Source of the DNA: Dyadobacter crusticola DSM 16708
GTDB lineage: Bacteria > Bacteroidota > Bacteroidia > Cytophagales > Spirosomataceae
Reading direction: 5' to 3'
Length of the DNA: 64,000 nucleotides
Assembly (NCBI RefSeq): GCF_000701505.1
Contig: NZ_JNJB01000005.1
Coordinates: 462,904 to 526,903 of the forward strand
The notes beneath the pieces were generated by a model. That model was not told where the DNA came from. It saw only the letters and a list, made by a program, of their open reading frames with translations, and ran no database searches. Position numbers and translations under genes: made by a program. Of the stretch, positions 44,695-54,019 are shown in pieces. Within the stretch, counting starts at the first letter, position 1. Each line of letters begins with the position of its first letter.

Positions 44695-45999
44695 CTAGTT
44701 GGTAGACACACTTGTTATAATCGAGTTATTCGAGGAATTGTCATCACCACCTTTACCACCAATAATTGACGCTTTAATATTCTGAGTTGTGCCAATTGGT
44801 GTACCATCCTTGCGCTTAATAGAGAAGCCAACAACAGCTTGCCCGTTAGCAGGAATCGGCTTACTTGATGACGCAGTAATGAAATTCGCATCTTCTGCAA
44901 AGGTCCAGCTTCCATTTTCATTCATTTTACCTCCGAATACATTAGACACACTGTTTACAGTAGGGTAGCTAATAGTAAAACCGCCTGTTTTACTGATTCG
45001 AAATGATATTGGGCTGGTTGTCGAAGTACCTTTTGTTTCGAAAAGGTTTACCACGAAATCTTTACTTGCATTTGTAAAACTCAGGCCATTGATCGAGATC
45101 GTTGGAGTTAAATCGGGACAAGGTTGAATCTGAACATTTACTACCGCCGTGGATAAATCAGTATTTAGGCACGACGTATTTACATCTTGAAAAAAAGCAA
45201 AATACTGGCCATTTCCAGCGGCAATAGGATCAACAACATTGTCAACAACCTGGCCTGTATGGGTGTTATTTCTCCACCATACGAGTTGGCAGCCAGCAGG
45301 CGGCTCTGAAACGACCAGGTCGTTTAGATTAACAGTCGGTTTGGGACAAATGTTGGTTGCGATGGTAGCACCTTCTTTCAATTTCACTTGATCCAGCCCC
45401 GCCTTACAGGCAAAAACATCATTTGTGCTGATACTTAACCCGACGTAGCCAGCTTGCGTATCGCCTTTTCCAGAAAAAGAAAATTTCGCCGTCGTTGCAG
45501 TTGCAGTAAACTCTATATATTTCTTAACCCAGGTATCTACCTTCTCCACTCCAATTCCCCCACCTTGTACAAAATTTGTAGTTTGTGCCGCCTGGGCACC
45601 GCTTGTCAAAGTAACCGTTGCTGAACTGCCATAGCTAGCACCAGAAGTGCTTAACGATATGACATAGTACCTCACCTTATACTTGGCACCCACTACTAAG
45701 TTTGAAATAGTTGTTGAAGCCGTTGCCGTCTGGACAGTTGGTGAAACATATTGGGTCAAGAAGTTCGTCAAATCAGTCTTGCCCGGTGGCGGCAGTATTG
45801 GGCCATTTGTCCACTTATAATTTTGCATTCCCGCAAGAGAACTAGTATTTGATACATAGAACCCAAGGTTATCCTTCGTCCAACCCGAAGGTACACATTG
45901 GGCGCAAACCGCGTCGTGTGTTGAGGGTATAAATTGAGCATTTGAAAAACTTGGATTTAGCGCAAAAACAAGCGACATAAACAATAAAATCCGTTTCAT
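44695..45999 (-). CDS. Secreted protein, paralogue of the gene at 42167
   Basis: A 434-residue exported protein; ATG at 45999 gives the signal peptide MKRILLFMSLVFALNPSFSNAQ, and another ATG two codons upstream (46005) is also possible. It shares with the 42167 gene the N-terminal C-x2-C followed by PSGWT, the WWRNNTHTGQ segment, the ISINGLSF...DFVVNLFE module and the ending ITSVSTN. The mature region is rich in Thr, Ser and Gly, with few charges, as in extracellular beta proteins. No T9SS domain is seen. It diverges from the LytS-type sensor gene at 46346, which may control it. Confidence 0.8.
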   Translation of the reverse strand: MKRILLFMSLVFALNPSFSNAQFIPSTHDAVCAQCVPSGWTKDNLGFYVSNTSSLAGMQNYKWTNGPILPPPGKTDLTNFLTQYVSPTVQTATASTTISNLVVGAKYKVRYYVISLSTSGASYGSSATVTLTSGAQAAQTTNFVQGGGIGVEKVDTWVKKYIEFTATATTAKFSFSGKGDTQAGYVGLSISTNDVFACKAGLDQVKLKEGATIATNICPKPTVNLNDLVVSEPPAGCQLVWWRNNTHTGQVVDNVVDPIAAGNGQYFAFFQDVNTSCLNTDLSTAVVNVQIQPCPDLTPTISINGLSFTNASKDFVVNLFETKGTSTTSPISFRISKTGGFTISYPTVNSVSNVFGGKMNENGSWTFAEDANFITASSSKPIPANGQAVVGFSIKRKDGTPIGTTQNIKASIIGGKGGDDNSSNNSIITSVSTN

Positions 46000-46005
46000 A
46001 ATCAT

Positions 46006-46345
46006 GTGTGTTTAAGTTCAAAATTTTCATAACGGTTGTGATTGGAGAGCTTGACAGCGGGCCAGGCTGTTTGTCATGACTTAACCGATTCAAATATGAT
46101 GGAGAAAAGGGAGGGTGTGGTGGTTTATTGAATTACCGGTTTCGATTCAGTGATTTAATGGCATGTCGCCCTAAAATGAAGTTTGGAGTGGATTTTCGGT
46201 AGAGATAAAGCGGTTTGTACTTAATGTGTTACGGTTATCAAGTCCTGTCTCCTTAAAATAACCGAACACTACCTTTCAGTAATCGTATCTCAACTTTGTA
46301 GTGGTTCTACCATTAATTACAATGACGTAACTGTTCCATTTTGGT
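46006..46345. other. 340-base divergent intergenic region
   Basis: No coding frame is seen on either strand. It must hold the promoters of the secreted-protein gene on the left and the sensor gene on the right, but no clean TTTG/TAnnTTTG pair was found on either strand. This may mean that both are activated promoters. Confidence 0.4.
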
Positions 46346-49300
46346 ATGCGCACTATTTACCTGACTATTTACCTTTTGCTCTTTTCTGTACCCGTAAGCG
46401 CCCAGTTCATTTTTCAAAATCTGAACGAAAAAGCCGGGCTAAGCTCGAAGCATGTCAGATGCATTTACAAGGATAGAGATGGATTAGTTTGGATCGGAAC
46501 AGCCAACTCCCTGAACCGTTTCGACGGGAACTTCATCAAACGATACCCCGGACTAAACGGGCAGAAAGACTTATTTGTAAATGCCATTATTCCATTTGAC
46601 AATGATGAGAGGCTCCTGGTAGCTACTTCGACAGGGCTATTTACATTTAATAAGAGACTCGGCAGATTTCAAATAGATCCACGTTTCAGAAAGCTCGCGG
46701 GCAAGAATGTACTTTCGTTCAAAAGAGATTCGGAAAACAGGCTTTGGATCGTGTCTGCAAGTGAGTTGTATATCGTGCAAAATGGCTCTGCCGTCAGGGC
46801 AAAAGAGGTATTCCCTTTTCTCGAAACGCTTGACGGGAGTGATTTTTCATACTGCGGCATTTCTGCGTTTTGCTGGGATGCATCCAGAAAAGGCTTCTGG
46901 ATAGGCGGTGCAAACCCTTCTTTTGTTGATCTTGGCGATAAGCATATTTTTGACAGGACGAACAATCCATTGAAGCTGGCATTTTTCGACCAGACCTTTA
47001 TAACAGCGATTGTACTTGACAAAAAACAGAACCTGTGGTTCAGTTCTACCGTCCCGAAATCGCTTTCCTACTGGAACCCTGCCAATAATCAGCTTAAAAC
47101 CTATGACAAGCTAGGCGATACGAAAATCACAGATGGATGTAATTATCTTTTCATCGACAAGATGGATAGATTGTGGATTTCAACGTGGATGTACGCTGCG
47201 TATATTAAGTATCCGAACCGGGAAATCGAGAAGATTCCGTACAGCCAGGATGCACCCTACTCCATTGCTTACGGGCATTTTAATGATGCGCTGGAAGATG
47301 ACGAAGGCAATATCTGGCTGGCAACGATCAACGGACTCAGTAAAAACCAGGTCCAGGCACCATTCCGGTCCATTTACAAGCTGCCGAGCTTTGACTTCTT
47401 TCTGGATACCGGGTTTGCCCATGCAAATTCGATTGTAGTAGTTGGGGACACCATCGTGGCGGCCAAGGAAGACGGTATCATATTTTACAACACCAGCCAC
47501 AAAACGTATAAACGTTACGTCGTAACCACGAAAGAAGATCTTCGCAAAAACAGGTTTGTACTGTCTGCCAAAGCACGTGGAGCTTGGTGGTTTGCCGGAA
47601 ACGACGGCATTTACTATTTGAAAACGGGATCGGACAAGCTTCAAAAGTTTGACAAAGTAAAAAACAGTCTGCTGCAACCTATCTCCAACTTTGTCTTTGA
47701 AGATGTCAAAGGGTGCATCTGGTTTCAAATGGATGGCCTTTACAGATATGATCCGCTTACTGACAAACTTGATCGGTTTGACGGGAAAGATCCTGCACAT
47801 GGGCTCTTCGAGTATATGAGATGTCAGAGCTATCTCAAATTGCGAAACGGTGATCTGCTGTTTGCGATGAACAAGTCCGGCTTTATCCGGTATAGTCAGC
47901 GCTTCGATAAGTTTTCGCGGATTCCTGTTGTAAACAGCTCGGAGTTTTATGTACCCACTATGGTAGAAGATGACAATGGTGTAATCTGGTGCGCTGCGAG
48001 AGGACGCGGAATATTGAAAATAGCGCAAAACGGAAGATTGATTGACAGCCTGAACACAGGAAACGGTTTTCCATTCGATTACATTTCCAGTCTTACAATT
48101 GATGCCCAAAAATCAATCTGGGCAGCAAATTCCGACGGACTTCTCTTTTTCAAGCCTTTTAACAAAGAAATAACTAGAGTTGATGTAGATCTTGGAAAGA
48201 CGCTGCAGGATCATTGGAACTATGTTTATTCGTACCAAAAGAAGGTTTATGCGGTAATGCTTGATCATGTTGTGGTAATTGATCCGTTTAAATTTTCAAC
48301 AATTCCGATCAAGAAGGCTCCTCGCATTACTTCGGTGCGCGTCTTTGAAAAAGAGGTAACGAGTTACCATAAGCTTGAAGACCTTGAACTCGCCCCGCAG
48401 GATAACTTTATCACATTTCAATATACCTCCCCCAATCACCGCGACGTACCGAGCCTGCAGTACAGTTACCAGCTCGGCGGAATAGACGATTCCTGGATCA
48501 ATGCCGGCAGGAACCTCACCGCTTCTTATAACAACCTGCAGCCAGGGCTGTACACTTTCAAAGTCAGAAGTACGGATGAGAACGGAAAGTGGATGGCTGC
48601 ATTCACAAGTATGCGCGTGCGTGTGCGGGCACAATGGTGGCAAACCTGGTGGTTTGCATTCTTCTCAGCGACCTTTTTCGCTTTCACCATGCACTTCATG
48701 ATCGACAGTCACCAGCGGCGGAAGCGGAGAATGGCCTTTGACGAAACGATCGACTACTTTGCTAACTCTGTGTACGGCGAAAATTCGGTTAGTGAAATCT
48801 GCTGGGATATTGCAAGAAACTGTATTACGCAGCTCCGTTTCGAAGATTGTGTGGTTTATCTCTGGGATGCCGACAAGAAAAAGCTGGTGCAAAAAGCTGC
48901 ATACGGCCCTACCAAGAACATCAAGGAGCATGAGATACTAAACCCGCTTGAACTGGAAATTGGGGAAGGTATAGTAGGCGCTGCAGCAGCTACCCGCAGA
49001 CCTGTGATCGTGAAGGATACTGCCCGGGATAAGCGCTACATTGTCGACGACCAGCGCCGCCTTTCTGAACTTGCAGTACCTATTTTGCACGACGGCAAAC
49101 TACTTGGCGTCGTTGACTCGGAACATAGTGAACGCGGCTTTTTCACCCAGGAACACGCACGAGCTCTGATGACGATCGCTTCCATTAGTGCAACGAAGAT
49201 TGCGGAAGCTCAGGCAGAAGAACAGGCGCAGCAAAAAGAGATCATGCTCCTGGAAATCAACAAAATGCTGGCAGAAAGTCAGCTGATGGCGCTACGGGCG

Positions 49301-49924
49301 CAAATGAACCCACACTTTGTATTTAATTGTCTCAACAGCATTCAGGAATGCATTGTCACTGAGAAATATGGCGAAGCCAGCAAGTACCTCAACAAATTTT
49401 CGCGCCTGTTCAGGATGGTGCTGAATAACTCTGACAAAAACCTGGTGACGATAGAGGAAGAGGAAGATGTACTTAAACTCTACCTCGAACTCGAACAAAT
49501 GCGGTTTGAGCAAAGCTTTACCTATCAGATCATTATTGACGAAGAATTGGAAGCAGAAGAAATTACCCTCCCTTCCATGCTCCTGCAGCCTTACGTGGAA
49601 AACGCACTCTGGCACGGACTGATGCACAAGGATGGAGATCGCCGGCTTACCATCACCTTCGAGCGGATGAATGACGACATTTTCAGATGCCTGATCGAAG
49701 ATAATGGGATAGGCCGGAAGAAATCGCTGGAAATCAAGCAGTATAACAGCAAAGCAAAGCGGCACAAATCCAAAGGTCTGCAGATTGCGAAGGACCGGCT
49801 TGACTTGCTTGAAAGACAGGGGCAACATGCCTCTGTGGAGATCATCGACAAATATGACCCTGAGGGAAATCCCGAAGGCACCCTGGTAGTAATCGAACTT
49901 TCAACCTTGTTAAGTAATACATAA
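46346..49924 (+). CDS. LytS-type sensor histidine kinase with Reg_prop, Y_Y_Y and GAF domains
   Basis: A 1192-residue membrane sensor: signal peptide (MRTIYLTIYLLLFSVPVSAQ), a two-component propeller (starting FIFQNLNEKAGLSSKHVRCI, repeats such as GLVWIGTANSLNRFD), a Y_Y_Y domain (YQLGGIDDSWINAG), one membrane helix (WWFAFFSATFFAFTMHFMI), a cytoplasmic GAF domain (GIVGAAAATRRPVIVKDTA, ELAVPILHDGKLLGVVDSE), and a His_kinase/HATPase pair (RAQMNPHFVFNCLNSIQ; LLQPYVENALWHGL; IEDNGIGRKKS). The LytTR regulator follows by 5 bases and is its evident partner. A GAF domain between propeller and kinase allows a second, cytoplasmic signal. Confidence 0.92.
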   Translation: MRTIYLTIYLLLFSVPVSAQFIFQNLNEKAGLSSKHVRCIYKDRDGLVWIGTANSLNRFDGNFIKRYPGLNGQKDLFVNAIIPFDNDERLLVATSTGLFTFNKRLGRFQIDPRFRKLAGKNVLSFKRDSENRLWIVSASELYIVQNGSAVRAKEVFPFLETLDGSDFSYCGISAFCWDASRKGFWIGGANPSFVDLGDKHIFDRTNNPLKLAFFDQTFITAIVLDKKQNLWFSSTVPKSLSYWNPANNQLKTYDKLGDTKITDGCNYLFIDKMDRLWISTWMYAAYIKYPNREIEKIPYSQDAPYSIAYGHFNDALEDDEGNIWLATINGLSKNQVQAPFRSIYKLPSFDFFLDTGFAHANSIVVVGDTIVAAKEDGIIFYNTSHKTYKRYVVTTKEDLRKNRFVLSAKARGAWWFAGNDGIYYLKTGSDKLQKFDKVKNSLLQPISNFVFEDVKGCIWFQMDGLYRYDPLTDKLDRFDGKDPAHGLFEYMRCQSYLKLRNGDLLFAMNKSGFIRYSQRFDKFSRIPVVNSSEFYVPTMVEDDNGVIWCAARGRGILKIAQNGRLIDSLNTGNGFPFDYISSLTIDAQKSIWAANSDGLLFFKPFNKEITRVDVDLGKTLQDHWNYVYSYQKKVYAVMLDHVVVIDPFKFSTIPIKKAPRITSVRVFEKEVTSYHKLEDLELAPQDNFITFQYTSPNHRDVPSLQYSYQLGGIDDSWINAGRNLTASYNNLQPGLYTFKVRSTDENGKWMAAFTSMRVRVRAQWWQTWWFAFFSATFFAFTMHFMIDSHQRRKRRMAFDETIDYFANSVYGENSVSEICWDIARNCITQLRFEDCVVYLWDADKKKLVQKAAYGPTKNIKEHEILNPLELEIGEGIVGAAAATRRPVIVKDTARDKRYIVDDQRRLSELAVPILHDGKLLGVVDSEHSERGFFTQEHARALMTIASISATKIAEAQAEEQAQQKEIMLLEINKMLAESQLMALRAQMNPHFVFNCLNSIQECIVTEKYGEASKYLNKFSRLFRMVLNNSDKNLVTIEEEEDVLKLYLELEQMRFEQSFTYQIIIDEELEAEEITLPSMLLQPYVENALWHGLMHKDGDRRLTITFERMNDDIFRCLIEDNGIGRKKSLEIKQYNSKAKRHKSKGLQIAKDRLDLLERQGQHASVEIIDKYDPEGNPEGTLVVIELSTLLSNT

Positions 49925-49929
49925 ACGTT

Positions 49930-50685
49930 ATGATAAAAGCGCTAATAATTGACGATGAGCAAAAAGCACGTAATGTACTCACGCATTACCTGATCAATTT
50001 TGTCAAAGAAAACGTGGAGATCCGCCATGCTGACTCGGTAAGAGGCGGATTGAATGTACTCAATGACTTCATGCCCGACATTGTGTTCCTGGATGTGGAA
50101 ATGCCGCATCAAAATGGATTTGACTTCCTGTTGCTTCGCAAAAATCCGAGCTACGACATCATTTTCACAACAGCATACAACCAGTATGCTATCCAGGCGA
50201 TCCGGTTCAGTGCATTGGATTACCTGCTTAAACCTGTGGATCCGGAAGAATTACAAGCTTCGATTGACAGGCATCTTGAAAAAGTCAAACAGAAATCGCA
50301 GCAGAACAATCAGCAACTTTACGACAACCTGGTTCAAAACATTGAAAAAAAGGAGATCAAAGATTTCAGGCTTGCTGTGCCTTCCAGCGAAGGTGTTTTC
50401 TTTTTTACTTTGGACGAAATCCTTCGTTTGGAAGCGGACAAGAACTACACTTCCATTCACCTGATTGGAAAACGGCCGTTCTTATCCAGCAAAACTTTGA
50501 AGCACTTCGATGAAATGCTATGTGAATTCAACTTTATACGTACACATAAATCCCACCTTGTCAACCCGAAGTACATCAAGCAAGTCACACATAATAACCA
50601 GTTTGTGCTGCTTACAGACGGATCAAGGATTGAGATTTCGCGAAGGAAAAAAGACTCTGTTCAGCAGTATTTGAAACTTAAGTAG
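49930..50685 (+). CDS. LytTR-type response regulator
   Basis: A 251-residue LytR/AlgR-family regulator. The receiver (1-~120) has IDDEQKA, phospho-acceptor D in IVFLDVEMPHQNGFDF, T in FTTAYNQYAI and K in YLLKPVDPEEL. The C-terminal LytTR DNA-binding domain (about 145-251) shows FFFTLDEILRLEADKNYTSI, FIRTHKSHLVNPKYI and LTDGSRIEISRRKK. It is co-transcribed with the sensor 5 bases upstream. Direct targets may be the divergent secreted-protein genes; this is inference. Confidence 0.93.
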   Translation: MIKALIIDDEQKARNVLTHYLINFVKENVEIRHADSVRGGLNVLNDFMPDIVFLDVEMPHQNGFDFLLLRKNPSYDIIFTTAYNQYAIQAIRFSALDYLLKPVDPEELQASIDRHLEKVKQKSQQNNQQLYDNLVQNIEKKEIKDFRLAVPSSEGVFFFTLDEILRLEADKNYTSIHLIGKRPFLSSKTLKHFDEMLCEFNFIRTHKSHLVNPKYIKQVTHNNQFVLLTDGSRIEISRRKKDSVQQYLKLK

Positions 50686-50692
50686 AGGCTAT

Positions 50693-51076
50693 TTACCCCA
50701 CCTGTTGATTAAATAAGTGGCTCAATGCCTGTTGCGGGTCTTCACAAAAGCCTGCATGTACCTTTGAAGTCTGCAAAATAGTACTTCTGGTAGCAGTGAG
50801 CCAACGGAACCTGGAAGAAAGCGGCAAGCTGCCGATCGCCCCGCCTTCTTTCCGGCCTTCACAAATCTGCCTGAATGCACGCAGGTACGATTGGATTTGC
50901 TCTATGTCAAGATCCGCATTAAATACATTCAGCCGGGCCAGGTTACTGTCAAAAACAACATCAAGAAACTGGCGGCCTGAACAATAAAGAACTACTCCGA
51001 CATTGATAAACTCTTCGCGCTCCACCCTGGGCACAACGCGCAGAATGGCATACTCATACAGCTGCTTGTCTTGCAT
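50693..51076 (-). CDS. DUF3037 protein
   Basis: A 127-residue protein of the DUF3037 family (YEYAILRVVPRVEREEFINVGVVLYC, in part; then FRQICEG and LSSRFRWLTATRSTILQTS, in part). Function unknown in the family. Its first 23 bases lie inside the end of the HipA-like kinase gene (51054-51076), a strong sign that the two are made together. The pairing of a HipA-like kinase with a DUF3037 protein recurs in bacteria to my knowledge, but what the pair does is not established. It might be a regulator or substrate of the kinase. Confidence 0.85.
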   Translation of the reverse strand: MQDKQLYEYAILRVVPRVEREEFINVGVVLYCSGRQFLDVVFDSNLARLNVFNADLDIEQIQSYLRAFRQICEGRKEGGAIGSLPLSSRFRWLTATRSTILQTSKVHAGFCEDPQQALSHLFNQQVG

Positions 51077-51866
51077 CGGATGCGGCTTTTACAAATATTT
51101 CTGAATGATGAAGTCGCCGCGTCAAAAACTCGGTATAGGCGCTCCTGTGCTCTTCTTCGGATTGAAACGGTGTATCTCTGATCAGCCACTCGCCAGGGAT
51201 CATGGATACGATTTCGGCTAATATAGCAGGGTTCAAGACTCGCGTAAACTCGGCATTAACTGCTTCAAGCTCGCCCGCCCATTTCAGCAGCACGTGATCT
51301 TTGACCTGCAAAAAGGGACGTTCTGCCTGCTCCTGCCAATTGTTCCAGGAATGATGAAAATACAGGGATGCACCATGGTCTATTAACCAAAGTTCCTTGT
51401 GCCAGATGAGCATATTCGTGTTGCGAACAGTTCTGTCTACATTCAGGAGAAAACAATCCAGCCACACGATCTGGGACGCAAGATGTGCATCAATCCTGCT
51501 CACCAACGGATCAAAAGTAATTGATCCTGAGAGGTAATGCATTGCCAGATTAAGCCCGACACTTGCTTTCAGCAAATCCTGGATCTCCTCATCAGGCTCA
51601 GTTCTGCCAAATGCTTCATCCAGTTCAGCGAACACTATTTCGGGTATCCTTAGTCCAAGAAATCTTGCAATCTCCCCTCCTATCAGCTCGGCAATCAGCG
51701 CCTTTACTCCCTGCCCTGCGCCGCGGAATTTCAGTACATATAAAAAATCATCGTCGGCTTCTGCAATCGCCGGCAGCGACCCGCCTTCTCTGAGGGGAGT
51801 CAGGTAGCGAACCACATTAACAGTGCGCAAATCCGGCAAATTCGTTTCCCTTTTCATAGGAACCAT
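51054..51866 (-). CDS. HipA-like kinase
   Basis: A 270-residue HipA-fold protein kinase, shorter than HipA (about 440) because it lacks the N-terminal HipA subdomain. Visible kinase parts: ATP-site Lys K46 in YVLKFRGAGQG, partner E60, catalytic loop LLNVDRTVRNTNML (D144, N149/N151), and metal-binding D163 in LIDHGASLYF. The residues needed for phosphotransfer therefore appear intact. ATG at 51866 or three codons later at 51857. DUF3037 follows with a 23-base overlap. There is no HipB-like antitoxin gene beside it. It may phosphorylate a translation factor, as HipA does, or DUF3037. Confidence 0.85.
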   Translation of the reverse strand: MVPMKRETNLPDLRTVNVVRYLTPLREGGSLPAIAEADDDFLYVLKFRGAGQGVKALIAELIGGEIARFLGLRIPEIVFAELDEAFGRTEPDEEIQDLLKASVGLNLAMHYLSGSITFDPLVSRIDAHLASQIVWLDCFLLNVDRTVRNTNMLIWHKELWLIDHGASLYFHHSWNNWQEQAERPFLQVKDHVLLKWAGELEAVNAEFTRVLNPAILAEIVSMIPGEWLIRDTPFQSEEEHRSAYTEFLTRRLHHSEIFVKAASDARQAAV

Positions 51867-51986
51867 AGTTTGAAAACGTCAATATAGGAATTTCGATCTA
51901 TGTTTCCTTCCATGCGAAACCAATGTCCGCCTCTGTCCGGAGACCGGGCGCTGACATTAGTTAAGATCAATTCGCTCAGATCAACT

Positions 51987-52988
51987 TCATTTATTGGTCA
52001 AAACGATTTTCCCAAATTGTTTGCCCTGATGCATATGGTCGACCGCTTGTTGCGCGTCGGCAAGCGTCGGGAATACTTTATCAACAATGGGCCTGATGTT
52101 GTGCTCGCTTGTATACGCCAGCATATTTCTGAAATCGTCCAAGGTTCCCATTGTGGTACCCAAAATGGACAGGTTCCGCCAAAAGATCTTGTTGGGCGCT
52201 ATGTTGCCGATTGCACCGCCGGTGCCGCCGAAAAAGACGATCCGGCCACCGGCCCGGGCTGCATCTATCAGATTTATGAATCCTTCGCCGGAGGCGCTGT
52301 CTACAATCACATGAAAACCACCGGTTGCTTCCTTCGCTTTGGCGACCCACTCTTCATCCTTGTAATTGAAGCCCTCAACTGCTCCCAAAGCTCTTGCGCG
52401 ATCTATTTTATCCTGTGAACTCGATGTAACCCAAACCTCAGCCCCTGCCGCAATTGCGTACTGCAATGCGAGCAGCGCAGTACCTGCGCCTATGCCGGTC
52501 ACGAGCACCTTTTCCCCCGGCTGTACCGCGGCGCGGACAAACAATGCGCGGTAAGTGGTCACGCCTGCCAGAGGCAATGCAGCCGCTTCTTCGTCCGTGA
52601 GATGTGCAGGCTTGGCGTGAATATACTTTTCATCCACGGCGATATATTCAGCGAATGTACCCGGCTCCGGGTTTCCCAGGATTTTGAAATGTTCGCCAAA
52701 TGCAGCCGGATTATCGCCCCAATCGTGGCTTGGATTGATAATCACCTGCTTACCCAGCCAGTCCTGATCCGCATTCTCCCCTACCTCTTCCACTACTCCC
52801 AGCCCATCCGAACCAAGTATCAGTCCTGATTTTGGACCAGCGTACCGACCTTTTTGTATCCAGACATCCCTGTGATTCAATGCGGAAAATTGAAGCCTGA
52901 TCAAAACCTGATTAGCTCCGGCCTTCGGCGTTTCCACTTCTTTGATGATTAGCGGCTGATTAGTATCTGTTAAAAAAACTGCTTTCAT
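51987..52988 (-). CDS. Zinc-type alcohol dehydrogenase-like oxidoreductase (MDR family)
   Basis: A 333-residue NAD(P)-dependent medium-chain dehydrogenase/reductase. It has the GroES-like N-terminus (MKAVFLTDTNQPLIIKEVET, NHRDVWIQKGRY, LGSDGLGVVEEVG) and a Rossmann domain with VLVTGIGAGTALLALQYA and GRIVFFGGTGG. The usual catalytic and structural cysteine ligands of zinc ADHs are missing, so it is more like quinone-oxidoreductase or enoyl-reductase members. Substrate unknown. An AraC-type regulator is transcribed divergently from 53080 and probably controls it. Confidence 0.9.
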   Translation of the reverse strand: MKAVFLTDTNQPLIIKEVETPKAGANQVLIRLQFSALNHRDVWIQKGRYAGPKSGLILGSDGLGVVEEVGENADQDWLGKQVIINPSHDWGDNPAAFGEHFKILGNPEPGTFAEYIAVDEKYIHAKPAHLTDEEAAALPLAGVTTYRALFVRAAVQPGEKVLVTGIGAGTALLALQYAIAAGAEVWVTSSSQDKIDRARALGAVEGFNYKDEEWVAKAKEATGGFHVIVDSASGEGFINLIDAARAGGRIVFFGGTGGAIGNIAPNKIFWRNLSILGTTMGTLDDFRNMLAYTSEHNIRPIVDKVFPTLADAQQAVDHMHQGKQFGKIVLTNK

Positions 52989-53079
52989 GATTTTTTGTTT
53001 TTGGTTTAATAATGCAAAATTGTACTACCCGAACGGCAAAATCTCAGTACTACTTTGCTATAATCCGGTACATCTTTAC

Positions 53080-53946
53080 ATGACAATAGAAAATATCCAC
53101 GAACCTTTCGAGATCATCTATAAAGAACTAGACGAATGCCCCAAATCCGATCACAAGCATAACTTTTTTGAGCTGGTGTACATTCTGGAAGGGACGGGCA
53201 TTCAGATTATCAATCAAAATACTTTCAGCTATTCGCCTGGACACATGTTCCTGATTACGCCGGAAGATACCCACAGTTTTGATATCAAAACCACCACGAA
53301 ATTCTTCTTCATCCGCTTTAATGATTTTTATATCAAAGAAAACAAGGCGCTGATCTCCGCTGCCGACCGGACCGATATGCTGAAAAGACTGGAATTCATC
53401 TTGCAGCATGCCAACCACCAGCCCGGCTGCATCTTAAAAAATCAGACCGATAAGTCCATTGTAAAGCCTTTGGTCGAAGCAGTTATCCGCGAATTTGTCA
53501 ACCGCGATCTGTATAACAGGGATTTGATCCGCCAGTATGTGAATACCATGATCCTTTTGGTGGCCAGGAACATCGCAATGTTTTTACCTGAACAAATCAA
53601 TGTAGCCAGCCAGGAAAAAGCGATTGACATTGTTCAATATATCCGGCAGCACATTTACGATCCGCAGAAGATCAAAGCGAGCGAAATCAGCAGGCATTTC
53701 GGGATCTCAGAGTCCTACCTGGGTCGGTATTTCAAAAAGCAGACGAATGAAACCATGCAGGAGTACATTACTAACTCCCGCCTTAAACTGGTTGAAACGC
53801 GCCTTCTGCACAGTGATATGCGCATGAACGAAATCGCCAGCGAGCTCTCATTTACGGATGAAAGCCACTTAAACCGGTTTTTCAAAAAGGGAAAAGGAAT
53901 GAGCCTGGGAGAATACCGGCGCAAACACCGCGCTATATCCGCTTGA
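53080..53946 (+). CDS. AraC family transcriptional regulator
   Basis: A 288-residue regulator from ATG 53080 (MTIENIHEPFEII); an earlier in-frame ATG at 52987 would overlap the divergent dehydrogenase start and add 31 atypical residues. The N-terminal cupin-like sensor has HNFFELVYILEGTG, FLITPEDTHSFDI. The C-terminal pair of HTH motifs has ISRHFGISESYLGRYFKKQT and MRMNEIASELSFTDESHLNRFFKK (in parts), as in AraC/XylS proteins. It likely senses a small molecule and regulates the oxidoreductase gene at 51987-52988. Confidence 0.9.
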   Translation: MTIENIHEPFEIIYKELDECPKSDHKHNFFELVYILEGTGIQIINQNTFSYSPGHMFLITPEDTHSFDIKTTTKFFFIRFNDFYIKENKALISAADRTDMLKRLEFILQHANHQPGCILKNQTDKSIVKPLVEAVIREFVNRDLYNRDLIRQYVNTMILLVARNIAMFLPEQINVASQEKAIDIVQYIRQHIYDPQKIKASEISRHFGISESYLGRYFKKQTNETMQEYITNSRLKLVETRLLHSDMRMNEIASELSFTDESHLNRFFKKGKGMSLGEYRRKHRAISA

Positions 53947-54019
53947 TCGTGGAATAATATTTGAAGGTCGTTAAAGTAAAATCAGGAATCATCCGTCAAC
54001 ATTACTAACCAAGCAAATT

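Noticed and set aside
51900..52418. 172-codon plus-strand frame over the oxidoreductase
   Set aside because: It lies antisense inside the well-supported MDR dehydrogenase gene and its translation has no recognisable domain.
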